From Ascidia mentula (Eukaryota; Chordata; Ascidiacea; Phlebobranchia; Ascidiidae): a stretch of 64,000 nt of DNA. Below the pieces are notes generated by a model, which did no database searches, was not told where the DNA came from, and saw nothing but the letters and a program-made list of their open reading frames with translations. Below are positions 1-15,800 of the stretch, piece by piece (positions within the stretch are counted from its first letter, which is position 1; every line of letters begins with the position of its first letter). Location of the stretch: the NCBI GenBank assembly GCA_947561715.1, contig OX387203.1:16554001-16618000 (forward strand). Direction: 5' to 3'. Made by a program: the position numbers and the translations under genes.

Positions 1-864
1 TATAATTGTGTATAAAAACACAATTTAAATAAATATACAACCAAGAAATAACAAACGCCTCATGCTAAAATAAAACATACACTACATGATTTTCTCTAAA
101 CATATTGATAGCATTGATCGAAAATGTTGCGGATTATATTGGAATTTTCCGCTTCAAAAATTACCATGATATCGACAGTGATAAACAGCATCAAAATTCG
201 GGACACACAAAAGTGCAAAAAGGCGTGTGGTCGTCTTATCCGAACTAACAACTCCCAAAGGAGCGGCGTCATCAGAGAATTTCAAAAAGCGAAGAGAGAA
301 AAGTACGTATCTCAATTCCCAAGATAGGCGCCTCCCACAACGAAATTTTACTGCTCACACACAAATCTGATGTCTTAAGATCGTTTAATTATTGCTCCCG
401 AATTTTATTAGGAACATAGATAAACTGCTCATACGGCAAGCATCAAACATAGCAATTAACAAGTGAAAACATGTTAAAAACGCGTCATTCGCCAAAACAG
501 TTAAAAAGAACGCCTTTAAATATATCAAAAAAACGGATAGTCGAATACGGTTCAATGGGACCGTCTACAACAAACCTAGAGCATTTAAAAGCTATATTTA
601 TTTCGTTTGGCCATATTATTTCAAAACGAAGACAAGTAAATACCTGTCAAAGACAAGCTTAAACCGCGCGGTCGGTTCGCCAAAACAGTTTTAAAAACGC
701 CTTTTCGTATGATAACAAAAAAACTAAAGCATATAGTTCAATAAAGTTTAGAGGTATCTCCTTCTACATGGCTGTAGTATTTAACTGCCAAATTTTAATT
801 CGCTTGGATGTAAAACAGAGATTTGGCAGGCAAATACCTCTCAAAGACAAGTATAAACCGCGCC
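1..864. repeat. Left flank of satellite, with a two-copy ~190-bp tandem duplication
   Basis: No gene is recognised here. From about 483 to 864 the sequence is a diverged tandem duplication. The block CGCCAAAACAGTT near 490 recurs near 678 (188 bp). The block containing TACCT and TCAAAGACAAG near 641 recurs near 835 (194 bp). This sequence is not obviously the 189-bp satellite monomer that starts right after it, yet its period is nearly the same. The first ~480 bases are AT-rich. They contain weak echoes of satellite words (for example a GCTCACACACAAATCTGATG stretch near 353) that may be very old monomers, but I cannot establish this by eye. Confidence 0.55.
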
Positions 865-3800
865 GAAAGGGCGAAATTAACTAAATTTGACAGTTGTCCG
901 CCTGTGATTTCAACATTTTTATATCAAGCGACTTGAAATTTTGCACACAAATATTAGAAGCCACTACACAACGAGCAATGAAAACTAAATTGGCGCCGAA
1001 AACGCATGTTTGAAACTATGGTGTCTAAGGTTCGGCGGTTTTAACTAAATTTGACAGTTGTCAGACTGTGATTTCAACATTTTTCTGTCAAGCGACCTGA
1101 AGTTTTGCACACAAATATTAGATGCCACTACAAAACGAGCAATGAAAACCAAATTGGACAATGTCTTTTAGTTTCTTATTGCTGCGCGAAAACGCATGTT
1201 ACAAACAATGGTCGAGCGGAATTAACTAAATTTGAGAATTCCCGCTGGCAATATACACAATTTTAAATCAAGAGACCTGAAATTTCGCACACAAATACTA
1301 GATGCCACTACAAAACGAGAAATGAAAACTAAATTGGCGTCTGTCCTTTAGAATTTTATTGCTTGCCGAAAACGCATGTTTGAAACTATGGTGGCTAATG
1401 TTCGGCGGATTAACTAAATTTGACAGTTGTCAGCCTGTGATTTCAACATTTTTATATCAAGTGACTTGAATTTTTGCTCACAAATATTAGATGCCACTAC
1501 AAAACGAGAAATGAAAACTAAATTGGCGTCTGTCCTTTAGAATTTTATTGCTTGCCGAAAACGCATGTTTGAAACTATGGTGGCTAATGTTCGGCGGATT
1601 AACTAAATTTGACAGTTGTCAGACTGTGATTTTAACATTTTTCCGTCAAGCGACCTGAAGTTTTGCACACAAATATTAGATGCCACTACAAAACGAGCAA
1701 TGAAAACCAAATTGGACAATGTCTTTTAGTTTCTTATTGCTGCGCGAAAACGCATGTTACAAACAATGGTCGAGCGGAATTAACTAAATTTGAGAATTCC
1801 CGCTGGCAATATACACAATTTTAAATCAAGAGACCTGAAATTTCGCACACAAATACTAGATGCCACTACAAAACGAGAAATGAAAACTAAATTGGCGTCT
1901 GTCCTTCAGAATTTTATTGCTTGCCGAAAACGCATGTTTGAAACTATGGTGGCTAATGTTCGGCGGATTAACTAAATTTGACAGTTGTCAGCCTGTGATT
2001 TCAACATTTTTATATCAAGCGACTTGAATTTTTGCTCACAAATATTAGATGCCACTACAAAACGAGAAATGAAAACGAAATTGACGTATGTCCTTTAGAA
2101 TTTTATTGCTTGCCGAAAACGCATGTTTGAAACTATGGTGGCTAAGGTTCGGCGGTTTTAACTAAATTTGACAGTTGTCCGCCTGTGATTTCAACATTTT
2201 TCTGTCAAGCGACTTAAGTTTTGCACACAAATATTAGATGCCAGCACAAAATGAGAAATTAAAACTAAATTGGCGTCTGTCCTTCAGAATTTTATTGCTG
2301 CGCGAAAACGCATGTTCGAAACGATTGTGGCTAGGGTTCGGCGGTTTTAACCAAATTTGACAGTTGTCCGCCTGTGATTTCAACATTTTTACATCAAGCG
2401 ACTTGAAATTGTGTACACAAATATTAGATGCCACTACAAAACGAGCAATGAAAACTAAATTGGCGTCTGTCCTTTAGAATTTTATTGCTTGCCGAAAACG
2501 CATGTTTCAAACTATGGTGGCTAAGGTTCGGCGGTTTTAACTAAATTTGACAGTTGTCCGCCTGTGATTTCAACATTTTTTATCAAGCGACTTGAAATTT
2601 TGCACACAAATATTAGATGCCACTACAAAACGAGCAATGAAAACCAAATTGACGTATGTCCTTTAGTTTCTTATTGCTGCGCGAAAACGCATGTTACAAA
2701 CAATGGTCGCTAAGGTCGTGCGGAATTAACTAATTTTTAGAATTCCCTCTGGCAATATAAACAATTTCCAATCAAGCGACCTGAAATTTTGCACACAAAT
2801 GCTAGGTGCCTCTACAAAACGAGAAATGAAAACTAAATTGGCGTCTGTCCTTTAGAATTTTATTGCTTGCCGAAAACGCATGTTTGAAACTATGGTGGCC
2901 AAGATTCGGCGGATCAACTAAATTTGACAGTTGTCCGCCTGTGATTTCAACATTTTTATATGAAGCAACTTGAATTTTTGCTCACAAATATTAGATGCCA
3001 CAACAAAACGAGCAATGATAACCAAATTGACGTATGTCCTTTAGTTTCTTATTGCTGCGCGAAAACGCATGTTACAAACAATGGTCGCTAAAGTCGTTCG
3101 GAATTAACTAATTTTGAGAATTCCCGCCGGCAATACAAACAATTTTCAATCAAGCGACCTGAAATTTTGCACACAAATTCTAGGTGCCAATACAAAACGA
3201 TCAATGAAAACTAAATTGGACAATGTCCTTTAGTTTCTTATTGCTGCGCGAAAACGCATGTTACAAACAATGGTCGCTAAGGTCGTGCGGAATTAACTAA
3301 TTTTGAGAATTCCCGCCGGCAATATAAACAATTTTCAATCAAGCGACCTGAAATTTTGCACACAAATACTAGGTGCCTCTACAAAACGAGAAATGAAAAC
3401 TAAATTGGCGTCTGTCCTTTAGAATTTTATTGCTTGCCGAAAACGCAAGTTTGAAACTATGGTGGCCAAGGTTCAGCGGATTAACTAAATTTGACAGTTG
3501 TCCGCCTGTGATTTCAACATTTTTATATCAAGCGACTTGAATTTTTGCTCACAAATATTAGATGCCACTACAAAACGAGCAATGAAAACCAAATTGACGT
3601 ATGTGCTTTAGTTTCTTATTGCTGCCCGAAAACGCGTGTTACAAACAATGGTCGCTAAAGTCGTGCGGAATTAACTAATTTTGAGAATTCCCGCCGGCAA
3701 TACAAACAATTTTCAATCAAGCGACCTGAAATTTTGCACACAAATACTAGGTGCCTCTACAAAACGAGAAATGAAAACTAAATTGGCGTCTGTCCTTTAG

Positions 3801-6800
3801 AATTTTATTGCTTGCCGAAAACGCATGTTTGAAACTATGGTGGCCAAGGTTCGGCGGATTAACTAAATTTGACAGTTGTCCGAATGTGATTTCAACATTT
3901 TTATATCAAGCGACTTGAATTTTTGCTCACAAATATTAGATGCCACTACAAAACGAGCAATGAAAACCAAATTGACGTATGTCCTTTAGTTTCTTATTGC
4001 TGCGCGAAAACGCATGTTACAAACAATGGTCGCTAAAGTCGTGCGGAATTAACTAATTTTGAGAATTCCCGCCGGCAATACAAACAATTTTCAATCAAGC
4101 GACCTGAAATTTTGCACACAAATACTAGGTGCCTCTACAAAACGAGAAATGAAAACTAAATTGGCGTCTGTCCTTTAGAATTTTATTGCTTGCCGAAAAC
4201 GCATGTTTGAAACTATGGTGGCTATAAGGTTCGGCGGATTTAACCAAATTTGACAGTTGTCCGCCTGTGATTTCAACATTTTTATATCAAGCGACTTGAA
4301 ATTTTGCACAGAAGTATTAGATGCCTCTACAAAACGAGCACTCAAAACTAAATTGGCGTATGTCCTTTAGTTTCTTATTGCTGCGCGAAAACGCATGTTA
4401 CAAACAATGGTCGCTAAGGTCGTGCGGAATTAACTAATTTTGGGAATTCGCGCCGGCAATATAAACAATTTTCAATCCAGCGACCTGAAATTTTGCACAC
4501 AAATACTAGGTGCCAATACAAAACGAGCAATGATAACCAAATTGACGTATGTCCTTTAGTTTCTTATTGCTGCGCGAAAACGCATGTTACAAACAATGGT
4601 CGCTAAAGTCGTTCGGAATTAACTAATTTTGAGAATTCCCGCCGGCAATACAAACAATTTTCAATCAAGCGACCTGAAATTTTGCACACAAATTCTAGGT
4701 GCCAATACAAAACGATCAATGAAAACTAAATTGGACAATGTTCTTTAGTTTCTTATTGCTGCGCGAAAACGCATGTTACAAACAATGGTCGCTAAGGTCG
4801 TGCGGAATTAACTAATTTTGAGAATTCCCGCCGGCAATATAAACAATTTTCAATCAAGCGACCTGAAATTTTGCACACAAATACTAGGTGCCTCTACAAA
4901 ACGAGAAATGAAAACTAAATTGGCGTCTGTCCTTTAGAATTTTATTGCTTGCCGAAAACGCAAGTTTGAAACTATGGTGGCCAAGGTTCGGCGGATTAAC
5001 TAAATTTGACAGTTGTCCGCCTGTGATTTCAACATTTTTATATCAAGCGACTTGAATTTTTGCTCACAAATATTAGATGCCACTACAAAACGAGCAATGA
5101 AAACCAAATTGACGTATGTGCTTTAGTTTCTTATTGCTGCCCGAAAACGCGTGTTACAAACAATGGTCGCTAAAGTCGTGCGGAATTAACTAATTTTGAG
5201 AATTCCCGCCGGCAATACAAACAATTTTCAATCAAGCGACCTGAAATTTTGCACACAAATACTAGGTGCCTCTACAAAACGAGAAATGAAAACTAAATTG
5301 GCGTCTGTCCTTTAGAATTTTATTGCTTGCCGAAAACGCATGTTTGAAACTATGGTGGCCAAGGTTCGGCGGATTAATTAAATTTGACAGTTGTCCGCCT
5401 GTGATTTCAACATTTTTATATCAAGCGACTTGAATTTTTGCTCACAAATATTAGATGCCACAACAAAACGAGCAATGAAAACCAAATTGACGTATGTCCT
5501 TTAGTTTCTTATTGCTGCGCGAAAACGCATGTTACAAACAATGGTCGCTAAAGTCGTGCGGAATTAACTAATTTTGAGAATTCCCGCCGGCAATACAAAC
5601 AATTTTCAATCAAGCGACCTGAACTTTTGCACACAAATACTAGGTGCCAATACAAAACGATCAATGAAAACTAAATTGGACAATGTCCTTTAGTTTCTTA
5701 TTGCTGCGCGAAAACGCATGTTACAAACAATGGTCGCTAAGGTCGTGCGGAATTAACTAATTTTGAGAATTCCCGCCGGCAATATAAACAATTTTCAATC
5801 AAGCGACCTGAAATTTTGCACACAAATACTAGGTGCCTCTACAAAACGAGAAATGAAAACTAAATTGGCGTCTGTCCTTTAGAATTTTATTGCTTGCCGA
5901 AAACGCATGTTTGAAACTATGGTGGCCAAGGTTCGGCGGATTAACTAAATTTGACAGTTGTCCGAATGTGATTTCAACATTTTTATATCAAGCGACTTGA
6001 ATTTTTGCTCACAAATATTAGATGCCACTACAAAACGAGCAATGAAAACCAAATTGACGTATGTCCTTTAGTTTCTTATTGCTGCGCGAAAACGCATGTT
6101 ACAAACAATGGTCGCTAAAGTCGTGCGGAATTAACTAATTTTGAGAATTCCCGCCGTCAATACAAACAATTTTCAATCAAGCGACCTGAAATTTTGCACA
6201 CAAATACTAGGTGCCTCTACAAAACGAGAAATGAAAACTAAATTGGCGTCTGTCCTTTAGAATTTTATTGCTTGCCGAAAACGCATGTTTGAAACTATGG
6301 TGGCTATAAGGTTCGGCGGATTTAACCAAATTTGACAGTTGTCCGCCTGTGATTTCAACATTTTTATATCAAGCGACTTGAAATTTTGCACAGAAGTATT
6401 AGATGCCTCTACAAAACGAGCACTCAAAACTAAATTGGCGTATGTCCTTTAGTTTCTTATTGCTGCGCGAAAACGCATGTTACAAACAATGGTCGCTAAG
6501 GTCGTGCGGAATTAACTAATTTTGGGAATTCGCGCCGGCAATATAAACAATTTTCAATCCAGCGACCTGAAATTTTGCACACAAATACTAGGTGCCAATA
6601 CAAAACGATCAATGAAAACTAAATTGACGTATGTCCTTTAGTTTCTTATTGCTGCGCGAAAACGCATGTTACAAACAATGGTCGCTAAAGTCGTGCGGAA
6701 TTAACTAATTTTGAGAATTCCCGCCGGCAATACAAACAATTTTCAATCAAGCGACCTGAACTTTTGCACACATATACTAGGTGCCAATACAAAACGATCA

Positions 6801-9800
6801 ATGAAAACTAAATTGGACAATGTCCTTTAGTTTCTTATTGCTGCGCGAAAACGCATGTTACAAACAATGGTCGCTAAGGTCGTGCGGAATTAACTAATTT
6901 TGAGAATTCCCGCCGGCAATATAAACAATTTTCAATCAAGCGACCTGAAATTTTGCACACAAATACTAGGTGCCTCTACAAAACGAGAAATGAAAACTAA
7001 ATTGGCGTCTGTCCTTTAGAATTTTATTGCTTGCCGAAAACGCATGTTTGAAACTATGGTGGCCAAGGTTCGGCGGATTAACTAAATTTGACAGTTGTCC
7101 GCCTGTGATTTCAACATTTTTATATCAAGCGACTTGAATTTTTGCTCACAAATATTAGATGCCACTACAAAACGAGCAATGAAAACCAAATTGACGTATG
7201 TCCTTTAGTTTCTTATTGCTGCGCGAAAACGCATGTTACAAACAATGGTCGCTAAAGTCGTGCGGAATTAACTAATTTTGAGAATTCCCGCCGGCAATAC
7301 AAACAATTTTCAATCAAGCGACCTGAAATTTTGCACACAAATACTAGGTGCCTCTACAAAACGAGAAATGAAAACTAAATTGGCGTCTGTCCTTTAGAAT
7401 TTTATTGCTTGCCTAAAACGCATGTTTGAAACTATGGTGGCTATAAGGTTCGGCGGATTTAACCAAATTTGACAGTTGTCCGCCTGTGATTTTAACATTT
7501 TTATATCAAGCGACTTGAAATTTTGCACAGAAGTATAAGATGCCTCTACAAAACGAGCACTCAAAACTAAATTGGCGTATGTCCTTTAGTTTCTTATTGC
7601 TGCGCAAAAACGCATGTTACAAACAATGGTCGCTAAGGTCGTGCGGAATTAACTAATTTTGGGAATTCGCGCCGGCAATATAAACAATTTTAAATCAAGC
7701 GACCTGAAATTTTGCACACAAATACTAGGTGCCTCAACAAAACGAGAAATGAAAACTAAATTGGCGTCTGTCCTTTAGAATTTTATTGCTTGCCGAAAAC
7801 GCATGTTTGAAACTATGGTGGCTAAGGTTCGGCGGATTAACTAAATTTGACAGTTGTCCGCCTGTGATTTCAACATTTTCATATCAAGCGACTTGAATTT
7901 TTACTCACAAATATTAGATGCCACTACAAAACGAGCAATCAAAACCAAATTGACGTATGTTCTTTAGTTTCTTATTGCTGCGCGAATACGCATGTTACAA
8001 ACAATGGTCGCTAAAGTCGTGCGGAATTAACTAATTTTGAGAATTCCCGCCGGCAATATACACAATTTTAAATCAAGAGACCTGAAATTTTGCACACAAA
8101 TACTAGGTGCCACTACAAAACGAGAAATGAAAACTAAATTGACGTTCGTCCTTTAGTTTCGTATTGCTGCGCGAAAACGCATGTTACAAACCATGGTCGC
8201 TAAGGTCGTGTGGAATTAACTAATTTTGAGAATTCCCGCCGGCAATATAAACAATTTTCAATCAAGCGACCTGAAATTTTGCACACAAATACTAGGTGCC
8301 TCTACAAAACGAGAAATGAAAACTAAATTGGCGTCTGTCCTTTAGAATTTTATTGCTGCGCGAAAACGCATGTTTGAAACTATGGTGGCTATAAGGTTCG
8401 GCGGTTTTAACTAAATTTGACAGTTGTCCGCCTGTGATTTCAACATTTAAAGCGCCTTGAAATTTTGCACACAAATATTAGATGCCAGTACCAAACGAGA
8501 AATGAGAACTAAATTGACGTATGTCCTTTAGTTTCTTATTGCTGCGCGAAAACGCATGTTACAAACAATGGTCGCTAAAGTCGTGCGGAATTAACTAATT
8601 TTGAGAATTCCCTCCGGCAATACAAACAATTTTCAATCAAGCGACCTGAACTTTTGCACACAAATACTAGGTGCCAATACAAAACGATCAATGAAAACTA
8701 AATTGGACAATGTCCTTTAGTTTCTTATTGCTGCGCGAAAACGCATGTTACAAACAATGGTCGCTAAGGTCGTGCGGAATTAACTAATTTTGAGAATTCC
8801 CGCCGGCAATATAAACAATTTTCAATCAAGCGACCTGAAATTTTGCACACAAATACTAGGTGCCTCTACAAAACGAGAAATGAAAACTAAATTGGCGTCT
8901 GTCCTTTAGAATTTTATTGCTTGCCGAAAACGCATGTTTGAAACTATGGTGGCCAAGGTTCGGCGGATTAACTAAATTTGACAGTTGTCCGAATGTGATT
9001 TCAACATTTTTATATCAAGCGACTTGAATTTTTGCTCACAAATATTAGATGCCACTACAAAACGAGCAATGAAAACCAAATTGACGTATGTCCTTTAGTT
9101 TCTTATTGCTGCGCGAAAACGCATGTTACAAACAATGGTCGCTAAAGTCGTGCGGAATTAACTAATTTTGAGAATTCCCGCCGGCAATACAAACAATTTT
9201 CAATCAAGCGACCTGAAATTTTGCACACAAATACTAGGTGCCTCTACAAAACGAGAAATGAAAACTAAATTGGCGTCTGTCCTTTAGAATTTTATTGCTT
9301 GCCGAAAACGCATGTTTGAAACTATGGTGGCTATAAGGTTCGGCGGATTTAACCAAATTTGACAGTTGTCCGCCTGTGATTTCAACATTTTTATATCAAG
9401 CGACTTGAAATTTTGCACAGAAGTATTAGATGCCTCTACAAAACGAGCACTCAAAACTAAATTGGCGTATGTCCTTTAGTTTCTTATTGCTGCGCGAAAA
9501 CGCATGTTACAAACAATGGTCGCTAAGGTCGTGCGGAATTAACTAATTTTGGGAATTCGCGCCGGCAATATAAACAATTTTCAATCCAGCGACCTGAAAT
9601 TTTGCACACAAATACTAGGTGCCAATACAAAACGATCAATGAAAACTAAATTGACGTATGTCCTTTAGTTTCTTATTGCTGCGCGAAAACGCATGTTACA
9701 AACAATGGTCGCTAAAGTCGTGCGGAATTAACTAATTTTGAGAATTCCCGCCGGCAATACAAACAATTTTCAATCAAGCGACCTGAACTTTTGCACACAT

Positions 9801-12800
9801 ATACTAGGTGCCAATACAAAACGATCAATGAAAACTAAATTGGACAATGTCCTTTAGTTTCTTATTGCTGCGCGAAAACGCATGTTACAAACAATGGTCG
9901 CTAAGGTCGTGCGGAATTAACTAATTTTGAGAATTCCCGCCGGCAATATAAACAATTTTCAATCAAGCGACCTGAAATTTTGCACACAAATACTAGGTGC
10001 CTCTACAAAACGAGAAATGAAAACTAAATTGGCGTCTGTCCTTTAGAATTTTATTGCTTGCCGAAAACGCATGTTTGAAACTATGGTGGCCAAGGTTCGG
10101 CGGATTAACTAAATTTGACAGTTGTCCGAATGTGATTTCAACATTTTTATATCAAGCGACTTGAATTTTTGCTCACAAATATTAGATGCCACTACAAAAC
10201 GAGCAATGAAAACCAAATTGACGTATGTCCTTTAGTTTCTTATTGCTGCGCGAAAACGCATGTTACAAACAATGGTCGCTAAAGTCGTGCGGAATTAACT
10301 AATTTTGAGAATTCCCGCCGGCAATACAAACAATTTTCAATCAAGCGACCTGAAATTTTGCACACAACTACTAGGTGCCTCTACAAAACGAGAAATGAAA
10401 ACTAAATTGGCGTCTGTCCTTTAGAATTTTATTGCTTGCCGAAAACGCATGTTTGAAACTATGGTGGCTATAAGGTTCGGCGGATTTAACCAAATTTGAC
10501 AGTTGTCCGCCTGTGATTTCAACATTTTTATATCAAGCGACTTGAAATTTTGCACAGAAGTATTAGATGCCTCTACAAAACGAGCACTCAAAACTAAATT
10601 GGCGTATGTCCTTTAGTTTCTTATTGCTGCGCGAAAACGCATGTTACAAACAATGGTCGCTAAGGTCGTGCGGAATTAACTAATTTTGGGAATTCGCGCC
10701 GGCAATATAAACAATTTTCAATCCAGCGACCTGAAATTTTGCACACAAATACTAGGTGCCAATACAAAACGAGCAATGATAACCAAATTGACGTATGTCC
10801 TTTAGTTTCTTATTGCTGCGCGAAAACGCATGTTACAAACAATGGTCGCTAAAGTCGTTCGGAATTAACTAATTTTGAGAATTCCCGCCGGCAATACAAA
10901 CAATTTTCAATCAAGCGACCTGAAATTTTGCACACAAATTCTAGGTGCCAATACAAAACGATCAATGAAAACTAAATTGGACAATGTTCTTTAGTTTCTT
11001 ATTGCTGCGCGAAAACGCATGTTACAAACAATGGTCGCTAAGGTCGTGCGGAATTAACTAATTTTGAGAATTCCCGCCGGCAATATAAACAATTTTCAAT
11101 CAAGCGACCTGAAATTTTGCACACAAATACTAGGTGCCTCTACAAAACGAGAAATGAAAACTAAATTGGCGTCTGTCCTTTAGAATTTTATTGCTTGCCG
11201 AAAACGCAAGTTTGAAACTATGGTGGCCAAGGTTCGGCGGATTAACTAAATTTGACAGTTGTCCGCCTGTGATTTCAACATTTTTATATCAAGCGACTTG
11301 AATTTTTGCTCACAAATATTAGATGCCACTACAAAACGAGCAATGAAAACCAAATTGACGTATGTGCTTTAGTTTCTTATTGCTGCGCGAATACGCATGT
11401 TACAAACAATGGTCGCTAAAGTCGTGCGGAATTAACTAATTTTGAGAATTCCCGCCGGCAATATACACAATTTTAAATCAAGAGACCTGAAATTTTGCAC
11501 ACAAATACTAGGTGCCACTACAAAACGAGAAATGAAAACTAAATTGACGTTCGTCCTTTAGTTTCGTATTGCTGCGCGAAAACGCATGTTACAAACCATG
11601 GTCGCTAAGGTCGTGTGGAATTAACTAATTTTGAGAATTCCCGCCGGCAATATAAACAATTTTCAATCAAGCGACCTGAAATTTTGCACACAAATACTAG
11701 GTGCCTCTACAAAACGAGAAATGAAAACTAAATTGGCGTCTGTCCTTTAGAATTTTATTGCTGCGCGAAAACGCATGTTTGAAACTATGGTGGCCAAGGT
11801 TCGGCGGATTAATTAAATTTGACAGTTGTCCGCCTGTGATTTCAACATTTTTATATCAAGCGACTTGAATTTTTGCTCACAAATATTAGATGCCACAACA
11901 AAACGAGCAATGAAAACCAAATTGACGTATGTCCTTTAGTTTCTTATTGCTGCGCGAAAACGCATGTTACAAACAATGGTCGCTAAAGTCGTGCGGAATT
12001 AACTAATTTTGAGAATTCCCGCCGGCAATACAAACAATTTTCAATCAAGCGACCTGAACTTTTGCACACAAATACTAGGTGCCAATACAAAACGATCAAT
12101 GAAAACTAAATTGGACAATGTCCTTTAGTTTCTTATTGCTGCGCGAAAACGCATGTTACAAACAATGGTCGCTAAGGTCGTGCGGAATTAACTAATTTTG
12201 AGAATTCCCGCCGGCAATATAAACAATTTTCAATCAAGCGACCTGAAATTTTGCACACAAATACTAGGTGCCTCTACAAAACGAGAAATGAAAACTAAAT
12301 TGGCGTCTGTCCTTTAGAATTTTATTGCTTGCCGAAAACGCATGTTTGAAACTATGGTGGCCAAGGTTCGGCGGATTAACTAAATTTGACAGTTGTCCGA
12401 ATGTGATTTCAACATTTTTATATCAAGCGACTTGAATTTTTGCTCACAAATATTAGATGCCACTACAAAACGAGCAATGAAAACCAAATTGACGTATGTC
12501 CTTTAGTTTCTTATTGCTGCGCGAAAACGCATGTTACAAACAATGGTCGCTAAAGTCGTGCGGAATTAACTAATTTTGAGAATTCCCGCCGGCAATACAA
12601 ACAATTTTCAATCAAGCGACCTGAAATTTTGCACACAAATACTAGGTGCCTCTACAAAACGAGAAATGAAAACTAAATTGGCGTCTGTCCTTTAGAATTT
12701 TATTGCTTGCCGAAAACGCATGTTTGAAACTATGGTGGCTATAAGGTTCGGCGGATTTAACCAAATTTGACAGTTGTCCGCCTGTGATTTCAACATTTTT

Positions 12801-15800
12801 ATATCAAGCGACTTGAAATTTTGCACAGAAGTATTAGATGCCTCTACAAAACGAGCACTCAAAACTAAATTGGCGTATGTCCTTTAGTTTCTTATTGCTG
12901 CGCGAAAACGCATGTTACAAACAATGGTCGCTAAGGTCGTGCGGAATTAACTAATTTTGGGAATTCGCGCCGGCAATATAAACAATTTTCAATCCAGCGA
13001 CCTGAAATTTTGCACACAAATACTAGGTGCCAATACAAAACGATCAATGAAAACTAAATTGACGTATGTCCTTTAGTTTCTTATTGCTGCGCGAAAACGC
13101 ATGTTACAAACAATGGTCGCTAAAGTCGTGCGGAATTAACTAATTTTGAGAATTCCCGCCGGCAATACAAACAATTTTCAATCAAGCGACCTGAACTTTT
13201 GCACACATATACTAGGTGCCAATACAAAACGATCAATGAAAACTAAATTGGACAATGTCCTTTAGTTTCTTATTGCTGCGCGAAAACGCATGTTACAAAC
13301 AATGGTCGCTAAGGTCGTGCGGAATTAACTAATTTTGAGAATTCCCGCCGGCAATATAAACAATTTTCAATCAAGCGACCTGAAATTTTGCACACAAATA
13401 CTAGGTGCCTCTACAAAACGAGAAATGAAAACTAAATTGGCGTCTGTCCTTTAGAATTTTATTGCTTGCCGAAAACGCATGTTTGAAACTATGGTGGCCA
13501 AGGTTCGGCGGATTAACTAAATTTGACAGTTGTCCGAATGTGATTTCAACATTTTTATATCAAGCGACTTGAATTTTTGCTCACAAATATTAGATGCCAC
13601 TACAAAACGAGCAATGAAAACCAAATTGACGTATGTCCTTTAGTTTCTTATTGCTGCGCGAAAACGCATGTTACAAACAATGGTCGCTAAAGTCGTGCGG
13701 AATTAACTAATTTTGAGAATTCCCGCCGGCAATACAAACAATTTTCAATCAAGCGACCTGAAATTTTGCACACAAATACTAGGTGCCTCTACAAAACGAG
13801 AAATGAAAACTAAATTGGCGTCTGTCCTTTAGAATTTTATTGCTTGCCGAAAACGCATGTTTGAAACTATGGTGGCTATAAGGTTCGGCGGATTTAACCA
13901 AATTTGACAGTTGTCCGCCTGTGATTTCAACATTTTTATATCAAGCGACTTGAAATTTTGCACAGAAGTATTAGATGCCTCTACAAAACGAGCACTCAAA
14001 ACTAAATTGGCGTATGTCCTTTAGTTTCTTATTGCTGCGCGAAAACGCATGTTACAAACAATGGTCGCTAAGGTCGTGCGGAATTAACTAATTTTGGGAA
14101 TTCGCGCCGGCAATATAAACAATTTTCAATCCAGCGACCTGAAATTTTGCACACAAATACTAGGTGCCAATACAAAACGAGCAATGATAACCAAATTGAC
14201 GTATGTCCTTTAGTTTCTTATTGCTGCGCGAAAACGCATGTTACAAACAATGGTCGCTAAAGTCGTTCGGAATTAACTAATTTTGAGAATTCCCGCCGGC
14301 AATACAAACAATTTTCAATCAAGCGACCTGAAATTTTGCACACAAATTCTAGGTGCCAATACAAAACGATCAATGAAAACTAAATTGGACAATGTTCTTT
14401 AGTTTCTTATTGCTGCGCGAAAACGCATGTTACAAACAATGGTCGCTAAGGTCGTGCGGAATTAACTAATTTTGAGAATTCCCGCCGGCAATATAAACAA
14501 TTTTCAATCAAGCGACCTGAAATTTTGCACACAAATACTAGGTGCCTCTACAAAACGAGAAATGAAAACTAAATTGGCGTCTGTCCTTTAGAATTTTATT
14601 GCTTGCCGAAAACGCAAGTTTGAAACTATGGTGGCCAAGGTTCGGCGGATTAACTAAATTTGACAGTTGTCCGCCTGTGATTTCAACATTTTTATATCAA
14701 GCGACTTGAATTTTTGCTCACAAATATTAGATGCCACTACAAAACGAGCAATGAAAACCAAATTGACGTATGTGCTTTAGTTTCTTATTGCTGCGCGAAT
14801 ACGCATGTTACAAACAATGGTCGCTAAAGTCGTGCGGAATTAACTAATTTTGAGAATTCCCGCCGGCAATATACACAATTTTAAATCAAGAGACCTGAAA
14901 TTTTGCACACAAATACTAGGTGCCACTACAAAACGAGAAATGAAAACTAAATTGACGTTCGTCCTTTAGTTTCGTATTGCTGCGCGAAAACGCATGTTAC
15001 AAACCATGGTCGCTAAGGTCGTGTGGAATTAACTAATTTTGAGAATTCCCGCCGGCAATATAAACAATTTTCAATCAAGCGACCTGAAATTTTGCACACA
15101 AATACTAGGTGCCTCTACAAAACGAGAAATGAAAACTAAATTGGCGTCTGTCCTTTAGAATTTTATTGCTGCGCGAAAACGCATGTTTGAAACTATGGTG
15201 GCCAAGGTTCGGCGGATTAATTAAATTTGACAGTTGTCCGCCTGTGATTTCAACATTTTTATATCAAGCGACTTGAATTTTTGCTCACAAATATTAGATG
15301 CCACAACAAAACGAGCAATGAAAACCAAATTGACGTATGTCCTTTAGTTTCTTATTGCTGCGCGAAAACGCATGTTACAAACAATGGTCGCTAAAGTCGT
15401 GCGGAATTAACTAATTTTGAGAATTCCCGCCGGCAATACAAACAATTTTCAATCAAGCGACCTGAACTTTTGCACACAAATACTAGGTGCCAATACAAAA
15501 CGATCAATGAAAACTAAATTGGACAATGTCCTTTAGTTTCTTATTGCTGCGCGAAAACGCATGTTACAAACAATGGTCGCTAAGGTCGTGCGGAATTAAC
15601 TAATTTTGAGAATTCCCGCCGGCAATATAAACAATTTTCAATCAAGCGACCTGAAATTTTGCACACAAATACTAGGTGCCTCTACAAAACGAGAAATGAA
15701 AACTAAATTGGCGTCTGTCCTTTAGAATTTTATTGCTTGCCGAAAACGCATGTTTGAAACTATGGTGGCCAAGGTTCGGCGGATTAACTAAATTTGACAG

